Source: Apiosordaria backusii (Eukaryota; Ascomycota; Sordariomycetes; Sordariales; Lasiosphaeriaceae). From it: 64,000 nt of DNA. Position 1 is the stretch's first letter. Every line of letters begins with the position of its first letter. The stretch spans positions 2,498,501-2,562,500 of the forward strand of contig JAUKTV010000006.1 of NCBI GenBank assembly GCA_030549205.1, in the 5' to 3' direction. The translations under genes were made by a program, and so were the position numbers. The notes below the pieces were generated by a model, which saw only the letters and a list, made by a program, of their open reading frames with translations, ran no database searches and was not told where the DNA came from. This document shows, piece after piece, positions 30,901 to 41,376 of the stretch.

Positions 30901-31571
30901 GTCGAGTCGTCAACCTCTTGCGTGTTGGGCAAACTACCTAGGTACCTACCTAGGTACCATATCTCAGGGAGCTGCTGAACCGCAGCTCAACGGGATCGCA
31001 GAGCCCAAGAGACCATAAAAACTTTGTTGAAGTTTTCATGGGCACAGTTTCGGACAGCATGTTGTCATTGATTCCAGTACCCAATCCACTACTGGATCAC
31101 GGAAGAGCTGCTCCAACCATGTGCCCTTGTTTTGATTCAGTTCTTCGAGTTGTGACCGGAGGTCGCGGCTGGCAACCTAGACCCAATTAAGCTGCTCCCG
31201 AAACTCAGCCTTTGGGTTTCAACGCAGCCATTGCCAGCTCACTCGACGGCCATGCTCCTGTGATTAGAGCCACTGCCGTATTCGGTGGCAAAAGAATGCT
31301 AGAACAAGGTCTCTTCCCCGAGGCGGTTGTAGTGTTCTAGCCATCAGCCGTCGGACTTGACTGACGCCATGATGATTGATGGACACCGGTGAGCAGAGAG
31401 TCTCAGAACAGAGACTAATAGAACAAATCCAAGCATCCCCTATACCTGGCCTATAATTAAAGTCCGGCCGACTTTCCCGGTTGAACCGCACCAAGTTCTT
31501 TTTCCTATCCCATCCTATCCAACAGAACAGGACAGCCATCACACGGAATTCTCACCCGAGCCCTCGCCACA
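30901..31571. other. Intergenic, no supported gene
   Basis: An overlapping palindromic ctaggtacctacctaggtacc lies near 30944. A minus-strand fragment near 31120-31230 reads as a Leu/Glu-rich coiled-coil-like string but is interrupted by stops. The last ~60 bp before 31572 are pyrimidine-rich and may be the promoter/5'UTR of the secreted-protein gene. Confidence 0.4.
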
Positions 31572-31982
31572 ATGAAGGCCCAAGCCCTCCTCGCCCTCGC
31601 CATCCCCGCCGTCCTCGGCACTCCGGCCCCGCTTCCCGCCGTTACAGGTAGCATCATCGCCGAACATGCCTCTGACGACACGAGTTGCGACCCCAACACA
31701 GAATTCGGCCGCACCCAGGGCTCCCAATTCTACTTCTGCCATAACATCGCCGTGTGGTCGGAGGATTACCATTGCGTCTCGTACAAGACGGCCGACTTCT
31801 GCTCCGGCAAGGTCTATTGCAGCGACATCGAGAAGTGCCCCGGCGACGACATCTGCCTTAACGGTCTCTGCCTGACGAAGGTCAATCGCAAGCAGTGCCA
31901 GCGCAATTGCGCTTCTGTGAGTTTTTTGTATTCCATCGCCCAGGGTAATGTGTTAGAGATGTTAATGTTGGGTGCTCAGTAA
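31572..31982 (+). CDS. Small cysteine-rich secreted protein (effector-like)
   Basis: The ORF is 136 aa with a clear N-terminal signal peptide (MKAQALLALAIPAVLG, cleavage near residues 16-20) and ten cysteines in the mature part. No domain is recognised. A consensus donor GTGAGT at 31917 and an acceptor GCTCAG at 31977-31979 bound a 63-nt in-frame intron. Splicing places the TAA at 31980 directly after codon 115, so the spliced product is 115 aa ending in Cys-Ala-Ser. Retention adds 21 mostly hydrophobic residues and uses the same stop. Size, secretion and cysteine content fit fungal effectors or antimicrobial proteins. It lies in a TE-rich, gene-poor setting, as such genes often do. Confidence 0.65.
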   Translation: MKAQALLALAIPAVLGTPAPLPAVTGSIIAEHASDDTSCDPNTEFGRTQGSQFYFCHNIAVWSEDYHCVSYKTADFCSGKVYCSDIEKCPGDDICLNGLCLTKVNRKQCQRNCASVSFLYSIAQGNVLEMLMLGAQ

Positions 31983-32775
31983 AACGTTGATGGGGGTACA
32001 TCCTCACGTCTAGCCGAGTCGTATAAGGAGCAGGGGAGATTTTTGACTTCGGACCCCTGTTTAATATTGTAGAGTATACGTAGTACAGTACTAAATTAAA
32101 CTACCTCTAGAAGCTGTGTTGCCTGACCCACGTCCCGATGTCACTAACGAACCACCATGCAATGTCTCTCTTCACGCTATTCTCGATATAAAACCCGGTT
32201 TACTCGCAAAGCGTGCAAGGCTGACTCGGAGCCCTTCACCATCAAAGGCCAAACTGTTCAGCCCATCGCTCACGAGACCGAGAAGTGCACGTGTGGGCTC
32301 TTTTCGTCGGGTGCCCTTCCGTTTTTATGCCCCTTGGCATGGTGGTAACCCTCGCTTAGAGGAGCAGCAAGAAAAGCTGGGGTCCATTCCACCTAGTTAA
32401 GACAGCTAGAATGATGCCCCTGGGTGAATCATCTAACAACAAGCCGTCGAAAACACCAAAACCCGGGTTCTGATCGTCAGTCGTGACGAGCCTCATATTC
32501 CGGCTGCCTACCAGAGCTAATCCTGAGAAGTGGCAATTGCTATTTGTCAATATTACGTCAGTAGTGGAAATGAAGTACAAACGACGCGGCCTGCGGCACT
32601 CAGCTCGCCTCTACCCCGCCTTCCTCTCCTCGCGACTCCGCGTTCTCTCGTACTGTACATTATCCTACTTCAGAAAAGACGAGTTTCAGCGGCCAACTCG
32701 TCAGGTACCGGCGTGATTCTCCGCGCATCGGCCAAGGCTCGCCTCTCTAGTTGTTTTGACAGCGCACTAGAGACG
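31983..32775. other. Intergenic, no supported gene
   Basis: Short frames at 32116-32400 have no recognisable domain. Part of the open frame ahead of 32776 is probably the leader of the next gene fragment. Confidence 0.4.
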
Positions 32776-33231
32776 ATGGATAGGCTCCTACGGTGGCGAA
32801 AGAAGCCTGGGCGCAGAGGGCCGCTGGGAACGAGCCGAAACTCGACTCCGCCTGGTCCTCAATCACGCGCCAATATAGACCCCGGCCCGTCCGAGAGCCC
32901 CCTGATCCCCTCTTTCCCGGACGGAGTGAAGGTTCTCCACGACTGCCTCGACGCTACAATCGACATTTGCTTTGTCCACGGTCTGACCGGAGACCGGGAG
33001 AGTACATGGACCACCGACGGGCAGTCTGCACCCTGGCGAAAGACCCTCCTCCCGCCAAAGCTCAACAAAGTTCGTATACTGACGTACGGCTACGACGTAT
33101 ACATAGTGCGGAAGTCGGTTGCGTCGTCTAATCGACTGATCGACCATGCTACGAACCTTCTGAACGACTTGACGACAGATAAAGCCTGCTGCAATGCGTC
33201 GTCTCGTCCTTATTATATTCGTTGTCCATAG
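32776..33231 (+). pseudogene. N-terminal fragment of a fungal NLR-type protein (SesB-like alpha/beta-hydrolase domain)
   Basis: From the ATG at 32776 (MDRLLRWRKK) the frame runs through a Pro/Ser-rich linker into IDICFVHGLTGDRESTWT, PWRKTLLPPKL and VRILTYGYD. These are the conserved opening strands of the SesB-like/DUF676-type hydrolase domain that precedes NACHT or NB-ARC modules. The frame is lost just before the expected catalytic HSLGG. That motif is visible in another frame at ~33215-33237, reached only through apparent single-base insertions. Nothing resembling a nucleotide-binding module follows. Upstream in-frame codons back to 32530 look non-coding. Relic of an incompatibility/immune receptor gene. 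Confidence 0.6.
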
Positions 33232-33768
33232 CCTTGGGCGGCCTTAATATGGAAAATCTGGACACTCATTTCGGTCTCTACTGTACAGTACTGTACTGTA
33301 AGCTTTGTGAACAGAGGGGTCTTAAAGATAGCCAAATTACTCCAGTACAGTCACTGGCGAAATCGCCTTCCGCTTTTCACTCTTTGCATTAATGTCTGAG
33401 GGCACCATTTTTGGCCTCTTGGCGCTTACACCGTGCCTGTTCCTACAGCCGAATGTCACGTATGGTAATTAGTTAGTTAGTTACTGGCTGGGCTTGCTTA
33501 CCTAAGGCACGCGGAATGGAGGGTCCGGCCTTAAGTAATAGAAACGAGGAATTACAATACAATACCGAGGTTACTGTATGTACGCTGTTAGGTCGCGGTC
33601 AAGGATGTGTTGGCAATCAGCATAAACGATACTAAGAGGTGACTCAACAATTAGGGTTATTAGATGGCTATGAACGATAGTCTTATGTTTTTGGTCTATA
33701 ATGATCGGAATACTAAGAGGTACGTAATGTAGATCGTTGTGATATCTACCACGGCCTCTAGGGACGTA
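33232..33768. other. Intergenic, no supported gene
   Basis: Contains a self-complementary 'gtactgtacagtactgtactg' stretch near 33284 and a short ttag repeat near 33470. Otherwise unremarkable. Confidence 0.4.
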
Positions 33769-34347
33769 CTAGACGCCGCCCTGCGTATTGACGTCGGCGC
33801 CCTTGTCCAGCAGGAGTTGCACAGTTTTTCTGTGGCCTCCAAGTGAGGTAGCTTGGAGAGCGTTGCCGTAGCGGCCGCCCTGCGCGTTGACGTCGGCGCC
33901 CTCGTCCAGCAGGCCTATTGCGGCCGCTACGGGTCCACCCAGGCAAGCATAATAGAGTCTAGATGCTCGAGGAGGGCCAGGGCTGTTGTCCCATTTACGG
34001 TCAGCCTGATACAACCCACTCCACCGCTGAAAAGTCGATTCGTCTTGTAAAAACTTGACTGTTGTTTGAACAACGTTTTCTGAAGTCTCTGCCAAAGTGG
34101 CATAGCCCATCCAGTACTCCGCCGCATATCTTGCCATCGGAAAATCCTGCTTGATTTTCCAGGGGCTACCCTCGATATCCGTAAGGTAACTCAAACAGGC
34201 CCTTGTGATGACAATTTCTGGCACTGGTGCACCTCCCGGGTGGCATTCGGGCGAGCGTTGCGTAGCTAGCGGAATGGAGTGTCGGCTATGGACAACCTGC
34301 CGTTCTTGTCGCAAGGCAGAACACGGGGCAATCGTAGACCGCCTCAC
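33769..34347 (-). pseudogene. C-terminal fragment of a NACHT-ankyrin type protein
   Basis: Minus-strand frame. Residues ~45-130 (ACLSYLTDIEG, ARYAAEYWMGYA, FLQDE) match the linker between NACHT and ankyrin repeats in fungal NLRs. Two ankyrin-like units follow, with AAIGLLDEGADVNAQGGRYG and VQLLLDKGADVNTQGG. A stop then ends the frame directly after the second unit, where more repeats would be expected. The first ~40 residues do not look like the family. There is no NACHT domain upstream, so it is a truncated remnant. It runs opposite to the hydrolase fragment at 32776-33231, so the two are not one gene. Confidence 0.6.
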
Positions 34348-34444
34348 GGCTGACCTTGCGCCGATGTTGGCCTACAGCTGTTCCTACGTGTGCGCAATCA
34401 CTGGACTACGAGCCTGGCACTCGAAATCGAGATAATCCTCACAC
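34348..34444. other. Short spacer between ankyrin fragment and membrane-protein gene
   Basis: No feature seen. Confidence 0.4.
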
Positions 34445-35601
34445 TCATGTGCATGCTTTGTTTTCTACGTGATGGATGACAGCTGGAGACGGAGAACAAA
34501 GACCACCATCGTCTAACTCCATGCCCGGTTTCCTGGAAATCGTGTCCATCTCCATGACTGATTTTCTATCCGGCTTTCCGCCATATTTCCCTGGCCACTT
34601 GCGTTCTCTTTGAGGGATGCCGCCCCGTTCCGATTCTGTGTCGTCTAGAACATTGAAAGGGAGGATCTGAGCCATTCGATGGTGACTGAGTTTGTCCAAA
34701 GCCGACTTGAAGTCATCGAGGATAATGCTATCGGTAAAGCATTTGAAGACAAAAGCAAATTTCCAGAACGGGTTGATGACGCCTATTGGAATCACCGGGG
34801 TCACGGACAGAAGGTCGACGATGATGCTAATAACACTCAGAGCCATGCAGAGAAGCAGGATGCCGAAACGAGGAGACACTCGGACAATCTCGATGAAGCC
34901 AAGCTCGTAGCGGAACATGATATTCCAGAAGAGATTGACAATGGTGAATATCCACCACGGATCTCTGGTCGCTGGCACATCAGCAGACCGTAGGATGAGA
35001 AACCACTTTACGTATAGAGCAGCGTTACATACCGGAAAAGGGCTTCGTACGGTCGTGTTGAAGTGAAGAGATGGCTGCGGTTGCCGTTGAAGTAGACGAA
35101 ATTCGCATATATCTCGAGGACCCAATAGGGCTGAACGAGGGTGACGCTGCCAATATAGATGAAATTGCCTCGGCGTCCCAGGAACGGCCTGCTCTTCATC
35201 CACGCAATGACATTGTGGAGTGTCCATGATGCGATGAGCGGGACGACGGTGGACGAGAGAAACCAGCCCCAAGCTGGAGGATCGAAAAAGATAAAGAAGC
35301 CATTCGGAAGAGCGAGTACAAGCTGCAAGGCCATTATCAGCACGGGACTACCATTACGTGGTTGAAATTCCAAGGGGTGGCTGACCTCAAGCAAGATAAG
35401 CTTATGGAGCAGGACTCCGCGCCGCATATTTGCAACGGTAATTCCACACATGATTATCAAAGCGCCGACCATGAAACCCTGCGACCATGCTTCAAGAGTC
35501 AGTCTGCCGGGGACTGATGGCTTGGCCTGCTGACCGGCTGCTGTGTCGCCCATTTCGACGGCTTGGGTGGTGTTTCGGTGGGGAGGGAGCAGAATCATCA
35601 A
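34445..35601 (-). CDS. Multi-pass integral membrane protein, unknown function
   Basis: Two exons, 35601-35033 and 34964-34445, joined by a 68-nt intron (donor GTATGT, acceptor CCAG). The exons total 1089 nt, i.e. 362 aa, in frame across the junction (EALF-R-DPWWIF). About six or seven hydrophobic segments are visible, for example FMVGALIIMCGITVANM, VLIMALQLVLALPNGFFIFF, IFTIVNLFWNIMF and FGILLLCMALSVISIIVDLL. A C-terminal cytoplasmic-like tail is rich in charged residues. I recognise the general pattern of a fungal hypothetical membrane family but no named domain. The frame is intact and codon use is normal, so it is probably a working gene. Confidence 0.7.
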
Positions 35602-36080
35602 GTGTCACAAAACAACTTGAAGTTCCACGAGGGACGAGTCAAGCAAGGCTGGGGTTTTGTACTTGCACCGCTGTTTCAAATGAAAATTCCCGAGAGCGGG
35701 GTATACCCCAAGCGAGGGACCAACTAGGTTAGTAGCGTCTGACCCCGGACTTGGCATTCTTGGGGTAGCTGGGTACACTAGTGTATTTACAAGGGGGGGG
35801 TGGGGGGGCGGAGGGAGGGGTGTACATACGGAGTGCGGAATTGACGCATGTGAAGCAGGGTGGGGAGGCTTGATCCTTTTTCGGCAAGCCCAACTGATCA
35901 CTCTTGCAGCCTTGCTCATTTTGCATCAGAGAAAAGGTATTCCATCAATGATCAATTCTCCAACCTTGCGTGGCCAGGATGCATATGCTACATACAGAGT
36001 CTCAGCTGTGAAGTGGTTGAACTAATTACAAGGATTTGGACGCTACACCAGAGACAATTGGCCGACATTTCGAGTTGTGT
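35602..36080. other. Intergenic between membrane-protein and GH32 genes
   Basis: Contains a G-rich run (35791-35820) and no supported gene. It would hold the promoter of the membrane-protein gene and the terminator of the GH32 gene. Confidence 0.5.
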
Positions 36081-38114
36081 TTAGCACCAGCTCGAACCGA
36101 GGGGCGTGACCGAGACGGCGCTCAAGGCCACAGTTCCCTGGTGCCCAACGACGCTAATACCTCTCGATTCTCGATATCGAGGCCAGACCGTCGCTGACAT
36201 AACAGTACCGTCTCCAGCAAAAACCTCCAAGACCGAGCGGTCGAGAAAAATGTCCAGTGTTAGCTTGTTGTCTGCTGGTTTAGCGAGGACCGCTTCCCAC
36301 TTTCCTGCCTGGCCGTAGCCAGCATTGGTGGTATCCAAGGTCAGAGTTCGGCTTCCGATATTGTAGGTGAGGAGCGTAGACTCTGCGCGAGATTGGAACA
36401 GGGATAGCGTCAAGGAGGAGGCGCTCGTCGCTCCGAGGTCGATGGTGAGCTTCAGCCTCGCTGTGTTAGTGTTCCCAATGGTAACGGCTTTGTCGCTGAC
36501 TTGGAGCCGCCCCAACCGTTTGGCGGGACCACTTGCAAGCCTGTCGAGCTCCGCAATTGGACGGCTACCCAAGCCGCCGTCGGCCCTGAGGAACAGCTCC
36601 CGAGTAATGGATTGCTGTCCGGCCCAGCCGTTGGCACGGCTCGGCCACTTGGAGGTTGGCCAGTTTGCCATCCAGGAGATGGCTAGGTTGCGTCCGGACT
36701 CGTCCTTGTACCACTGCATTGCGTAGCTCGCCGGGCCGGCATCGACGAGACCACGCTTCTCGCTCAGGAACACGGAGCCATTGTAAGTCCCCGTCTCGTA
36801 CCACCCCACCCCCTTCGAACCATAAAAGAGGACCCACTTGTCGCCGAGGGGGAAGAAGTTGGGGCATTCCCAAAGCGCGTCGGTGCTCCCATCTCCAGTG
36901 TACATGACGCCGACGTGGGACCAGGAAAACGGGTCTGAGGACTCGGAACGGTACAGCTGAACCTGCCCCTGGGCACCGTTCGTCGCACCAATAACCACCT
37001 TCCAAGAGTTGTCTGTCGGGTCATGAAAGACTTTGGGATCACGAAAAAAGGCAGGAGCTCCCACTGGAGGGCCGGGAATGACGGGATTGCGAGAGGACAG
37101 CGTAAAGTTGACACCGTCTCTGCTGCTGGCGACAATGACATTTTCTTGAACTGCGCCGGGGTGGGCCCTCGTGTCGACATAGTCGGTCAACACGAGATGC
37201 AACTCGTCCCCATGAACCATGGCGCTACCGGTGAAGCGTCCAGAGTCATCGCCGGGCCCTGCCGCCTTTGGAGTGAGGGCGACGGGAAGTTCGCGCCAGT
37301 GGACCGCATCGCTACTCTCGGCATGGGACCAGTGCATTGGGCCCCAGAATGGAGCAGTTGGGTAAAATTGGCTGAAGAGATGGTGGCGTCCTTTCCACTG
37401 GATAAGACCGGCCGGGTCGTTGATCCATCCTTGGTACGGCGTGTAGTGGTACTGCGGGCGCAACGGGTCCTTGGCGTAGAGTGAACATGCTGGCTGCTTG
37501 TGTCGCGGCGGTTGGTTCGCCTGACCGATAGGCTGGAAAGTCAGCCCATGTCCGTTGCCGAGAGCATCATCACCGAGGCGGAGGTCGTCGAAGTTGATGT
37601 GGCCCCAGGATTCGCTTGTGCTGCTGTCGTGGACGACGATGTGGACCTTTTGGCCGGACCATTCCTTGGTATCCCAGACAATGCGGATGAAGGCCTCGTC
37701 ATTGGTCCCTGTCTGCTTCAGAAGCAATCGGCCGTCACGTTCCCTGACGAGGCCAATGTAAAGATTATCCGGATCATAGCCCCCGCCAACGAGGAAGCTC
37801 AGGGCAGAGCTCGCCCGGAACGAGCTTGACTTGAGCTCGCCGACGGCAGACTCTCCGGCCTGAGCGGTGCCCAAGATGAAGTACTTCTTGTCTTGGTGAA
37901 AGGGGCCGCCCCAGTACGACGCCAAGTCGGTAACGGAACGGTCTCCAAATGCATTTCCATGGACGACTTGCCAGCCTTGAAGATTGCCAGCCTCGAAGCC
38001 AGCGTTGAGGGGCTCGTCGGGTCGGCGTTTTGGTTGTTCGGGAGCAGCAAACGCCTTGGAGGCTGCCAAGATTGCCAACCCAAGCTTGGTGAGCTTGTGG
38101 GAGGAGATCGCCAT
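36081..38114 (-). CDS. Secreted GH32 beta-fructosidase (invertase/inulinase/levanase family)
   Basis: 677 aa from the ATG at 38114. That start is preferred over the ORF start at 38306 because it begins a signal peptide (MAISSHKLTKLGLAILAASKAFA) and follows a TATA box. Domains: an N-terminal beta-sandwich of the type attached to some levanases/inulinases (~30-190, NAGFEAGNLQGW and WGHINFDDL); the GH32 propeller (~220-500) with WINDPAG nucleophile motif, FRDPK and WECPNF acid/base motif; and the GH32 C-terminal sandwich with FLDRSVLEVFAGDG. All catalytic motifs are present. It cleaves terminal fructose from sucrose or fructans outside the cell. Exact substrate cannot be read from sequence. Intronless. 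Divergent from the MFS transporter at 39513. Confidence 0.9.
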   Translation of the reverse strand: MAISSHKLTKLGLAILAASKAFAAPEQPKRRPDEPLNAGFEAGNLQGWQVVHGNAFGDRSVTDLASYWGGPFHQDKKYFILGTAQAGESAVGELKSSSFRASSALSFLVGGGYDPDNLYIGLVRERDGRLLLKQTGTNDEAFIRIVWDTKEWSGQKVHIVVHDSSTSESWGHINFDDLRLGDDALGNGHGLTFQPIGQANQPPRHKQPACSLYAKDPLRPQYHYTPYQGWINDPAGLIQWKGRHHLFSQFYPTAPFWGPMHWSHAESSDAVHWRELPVALTPKAAGPGDDSGRFTGSAMVHGDELHLVLTDYVDTRAHPGAVQENVIVASSRDGVNFTLSSRNPVIPGPPVGAPAFFRDPKVFHDPTDNSWKVVIGATNGAQGQVQLYRSESSDPFSWSHVGVMYTGDGSTDALWECPNFFPLGDKWVLFYGSKGVGWYETGTYNGSVFLSEKRGLVDAGPASYAMQWYKDESGRNLAISWMANWPTSKWPSRANGWAGQQSITRELFLRADGGLGSRPIAELDRLASGPAKRLGRLQVSDKAVTIGNTNTARLKLTIDLGATSASSLTLSLFQSRAESTLLTYNIGSRTLTLDTTNAGYGQAGKWEAVLAKPADNKLTLDIFLDRSVLEVFAGDGTVMSATVWPRYRESRGISVVGHQGTVALSAVSVTPLGSSWC

Positions 38115-38214
38115 GCTGAGTGCCTTCTTCAGAGTCGGGTGGGGACTGGGTCTTGATGTCGTAGAGTTTGATGTCAATGCTATTATGCTGGTTGTCGAGG
38201 GCGAAAGGAGTGCC

Positions 38215-38222
38215 TTTTTATA
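38215..38222 (-). promoter_or_regulatory. TATA box of the GH32 gene
   Basis: On the minus strand this reads tataaaaa, about 100 bp upstream of the ATG at 38114. It supports that start over the upstream in-frame ATG at 38306. Confidence 0.55.
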
Positions 38223-38910
38223 CTTTCTATGGACAGCAATGGGTCTGCGGGCACGCACTGTTTCGGTGTTGATCATGGCCTCCGTTCCCAATCGATTCTC
38301 CACCACTGCAGCCTGTCAACATCACCTTCGCTCCGAGTATGAAAGCCCATATCCGCGGGTTCAGTTCGAATGATCCATGTGCAGACTTGGCACCGACGTC
38401 AAAGACGACCTCTCCAAGACGGTGTTGGATGTTCTTTCCGAATTTTTTACTGCACCCACCCCCAAACACAGCAAACAGTAAGACCATTTTCCATCCAAAA
38501 AAGACAAGCCAGAATCGCAACAACACAACCTGCAACCTAATCATTGATCGGAATACCTAGTCCTAACACTTAACCATAGCGTTGGCTGTGAACGCGAAGC
38601 CTTGGAAAAAGTGTGCATTTTTTTTTGGCATTAGACTGTGCGGGGGCAGGGGTGTACTTCAAATTCGGAACGAGATAGCGCGTAGCCTCCAAGACAGTTC
38701 CCTACCTCCATCTGGCAAGGACTCGGACACGCCGGCATCGCAATTCTGTGATGATCAGTCATCAAATATTTCGAATCTTGTTTAGAAGCTTGACCCTTGA
38801 TTGCCCAGCCGTGTGCTGCGGTATTTTCGGCGTGGGAATGCAAGGCTCCGAGGTCCGGGCGGATGCCCTTCGAAGGCACTTGCACTGATTGGCGGATAAG
38901 AAACTGGAAC

Positions 38911-38980
38911 TTCCCCACCTTTCCCCACCTTTCCCCACCTTCCCCCGCCCTCCCCCGCCCTCCCCCGCCCTCCCCCGCCT
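38911..38980. promoter_or_regulatory. Seven tandem 10-bp GC boxes fitting CreA/Mig1 sites
   Basis: Three units of ttccccacct are followed by four of tcccccgccc/t. Read on the minus strand each contains GTGGGG or GCGGGG. Both satisfy the CreA consensus SYGGRG and the Mig1 core. It lies 533 bp upstream of the transporter start and ~800 bp upstream of the GH32 start. Confidence 0.55.
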
Positions 38981-39512
38981 CTAGGGTTGTATTATTTACT
39001 AGACTCACAGCCCCAAGTGTAAAAAGAAAGCGTCGGTTCGAGATACCTTAGTGGGCCAGCTAGTACTCTAACGGCACGTACTACACCTACATTGGGCGCT
39101 CTACCGACGTCTGTGTCTAGCGCTGGGCGTGTCCTGATCCCGTCCTTGGCGAAATGGACTGCGACAGGGAAGTGCGAGGTTGGTAAAGGTAAGACGGGAA
39201 GGTCCGCTAGGTATCTCACGGTTTTTACCGGGGTGTCGCGATGCGAGGACGTCCCAATGCAAGAGGACATGCTTTCAGGGGCAGAGTGATTCCTTCTCGA
39301 ACAATCCTTCGGTCACGCCGAATGGATCAGTCGTCTTCCAACGACGTAAAATGCCATGGTTATGAAGTTATGGAGATAAAAGGGGTAGTGCCGCTACCTC
39401 CTGTCGACACAAATCTCCAAGTTGCTCCCGACCACATCCTCCAAGCCTTCCTCTTTCCCTCTCAGCACTTTTTACCACATCCAAGAAGAAGTCTTTCAGA
39501 AGCCCCGACGCG

Positions 39513-41376
39513 ATGAGCGTGCTCAAGAGCCTGGCCCTAACCAGGCCTGAGAACGTGGCAGGCAAGACATGGCCTGCTATCGCCGTGGGTCTGTTTGTAG
39601 CCTTTGGCGGCGTTCTCTTCGGGTGCGTCTAGTAATCCGTGTGAGATCGGTGCAAGCACTCAAGTCCATCCGAGCTAACCCTTTGCCACTCGTAGGTACG
39701 ATACTGGCACAATCAGCGGGATCCTGGCTATGCCCTACTGGCAGCGACTTTTCAGTACGGGCTCAGTCGATGCCCACGGAAACCCCAATATCACTGCCTC
39801 CCAGGAGTCCGCCATTGTCTCCATTCTCTCGGCTGGCACCTTCTTCGGTGCCCTCTGCTCCCCTTTCTTGGCAGACTATCTTGGCCGTCGTCTGGGCTTG
39901 ATGGTCTCCACGTGGGTTTTCAATCTCGGCGTCGTCCTACACACCGTTGCCACGGCCATCCCGATGTTCCTAGCAGGCCGCTTCTTTGCCGGTTTCGGTG
40001 TTGGCTTGATATCTGCACAGAGTCAGTTCATTCGATGCGCCGTGTGATGATTTAAACTGACAGCGTTTGATCCAGTCCCACTATACCAATCCGAAACGGC
40101 TCCCCAATGGATTCGCGGCCTTATCGTCGGTACGTATCAATGGGCCATCACCATTGGCCTGCTCCTCGCGGCCCTTGTCAACAACGCTACTTCGCACCGG
40201 GACGATACCGGGTCATACCGTATCCCAATTGGTATTCAGCTGGCATGGTCACTTATACTGTTCTTTGGCTTGCTGGTCCTCCCCGAAACGCCTCGGTTTT
40301 TGATCAAGAAAGACAAGGCAGAAAAGGCTGCACTCTCGCTTAGCCGTCTTCGACGCCTGCCAGTAGGCCATGAAGCCATTGCAACCGAGTTGGCAGAAGT
40401 CCAAGCTACCCATGAATATGAGATGACCATGGGACAAGGCTCCTATCTCGATTGCTTCAGGCCACCAATCCTGAAGAGACAGCTCACGGGTATGGGATTA
40501 CAGGCGCTACAGCAGCTCACAGGTAGATTCAACCTTTCCATTTCCACTTCTCAAACAGCCCTCGGCTTCAGTCGTGCTCGTCAAGCTCGGACTGTTGTCT
40601 TCCGGCGGCCTAACTTCTAAACAAGACTGACTCTGTTTGCAGGTATCAACTTCATCTTTTATTACGGGACCAAATACTTCCAAAACTCCGGAGTCTCCAG
40701 CGGCTTCATTGTCTCGATGATTACCTCGGCTATCAACGTGGCCTCTACGATACCTGGCTTGTATGCTGTCGACAAATGGGGCCGACGACCTCTGCTTCTT
40801 TTCGGAGCCATCGGCATGTGTGCCTCCCAGCTAGTCGTCGCTGTCTGCGGCACAGTATCTACCGGCCAGCACGCCAACGGGGAGATCTACGTGACGAGTC
40901 TCGCTGGGCAGAAGGCCGCTGTGGCTTTTGTTTGTATCTACATCTTCTTCTTCGCCTCGACCTGGGGACCCCTTGCCTGGGTCGTCACGGGCGAGATCTT
41001 CCCTCTCAAGACCCGCGCAAAGTCTCTGAGCATCACCACGGCGACGAACTGGCTGCTGAATTGGGCCATTGCTTATGCGACTCCGTACCTCGTCAACTAC
41101 GGAGACGGTTACGCCAATCTGCAATCCAAGATCTTCTTCGTGTGGTTTGGCGCCTGCTTCCTCTGCATTCTGTTCGTCTGGCTCATGATTTACGAGACCA
41201 AGGGTCTTAGTCTTGAGCAAGTCGACCAGCTGTACCATGAGGTCAGCGATGCGCGGAAATCGGCACAATGGAAGCCTACGCTCACTTGGGAGCACGGGAA
41301 GAAGGAAAATTTGGCATCCGAGCACAGAGGAACCGCAGTTCAAGACGATTCCTTGGTAGAGGAAAAAGTGAACTGA
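39513..41376 (+). CDS. MFS sugar (hexose) transporter
   Basis: Four exons: 39513-39622, 39696-40021, 40076-40522 and 40643-41376 (1617 nt, 538 aa). Introns of 73, 54 and 120 nt carry GT/AG ends and CTAAC or CTGAC branch sites. Sugar-porter signatures: YDTGTISG in helix 1, DYLGRRLG after helix 2, a GRFFAGFGVGLIS helix, VLPETPRFLIKK in the central loop, QQLTGINFIFYYG in helix 7, DKWGRRPLL and YETKGLSLEQVD at the end of helix 12. The frame is intact with twelve expected membrane helices. It imports hexoses by proton symport or facilitated diffusion across the plasma membrane. The divergent GH32 gene suggests uptake of fructose and glucose released by that enzyme. Confidence 0.92.

Larger units (their letters stand above)
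38115..39512. promoter_or_regulatory. Shared divergent intergenic region of GH32 and MFS transporter genes
   Basis: 1.4 kb with no supported gene. It holds a TATA box for GH32, a gtggg-type GC box in the GH32 leader (38139-38144) and a seven-unit GC-box array (38911-38980). The transporter side ends with a pyrimidine-rich leader (39420-39480). Confidence 0.55.

Noticed and set aside
36106..38083. Many frames inside the GH32 gene on both strands
   Set aside because: Shadows of a long GC-rich coding sequence.
38115..38306. Longer GH32 start at 38306
   Set aside because: Would add 64 residues before a clear signal peptide and would place the TATA box inside the coding region.
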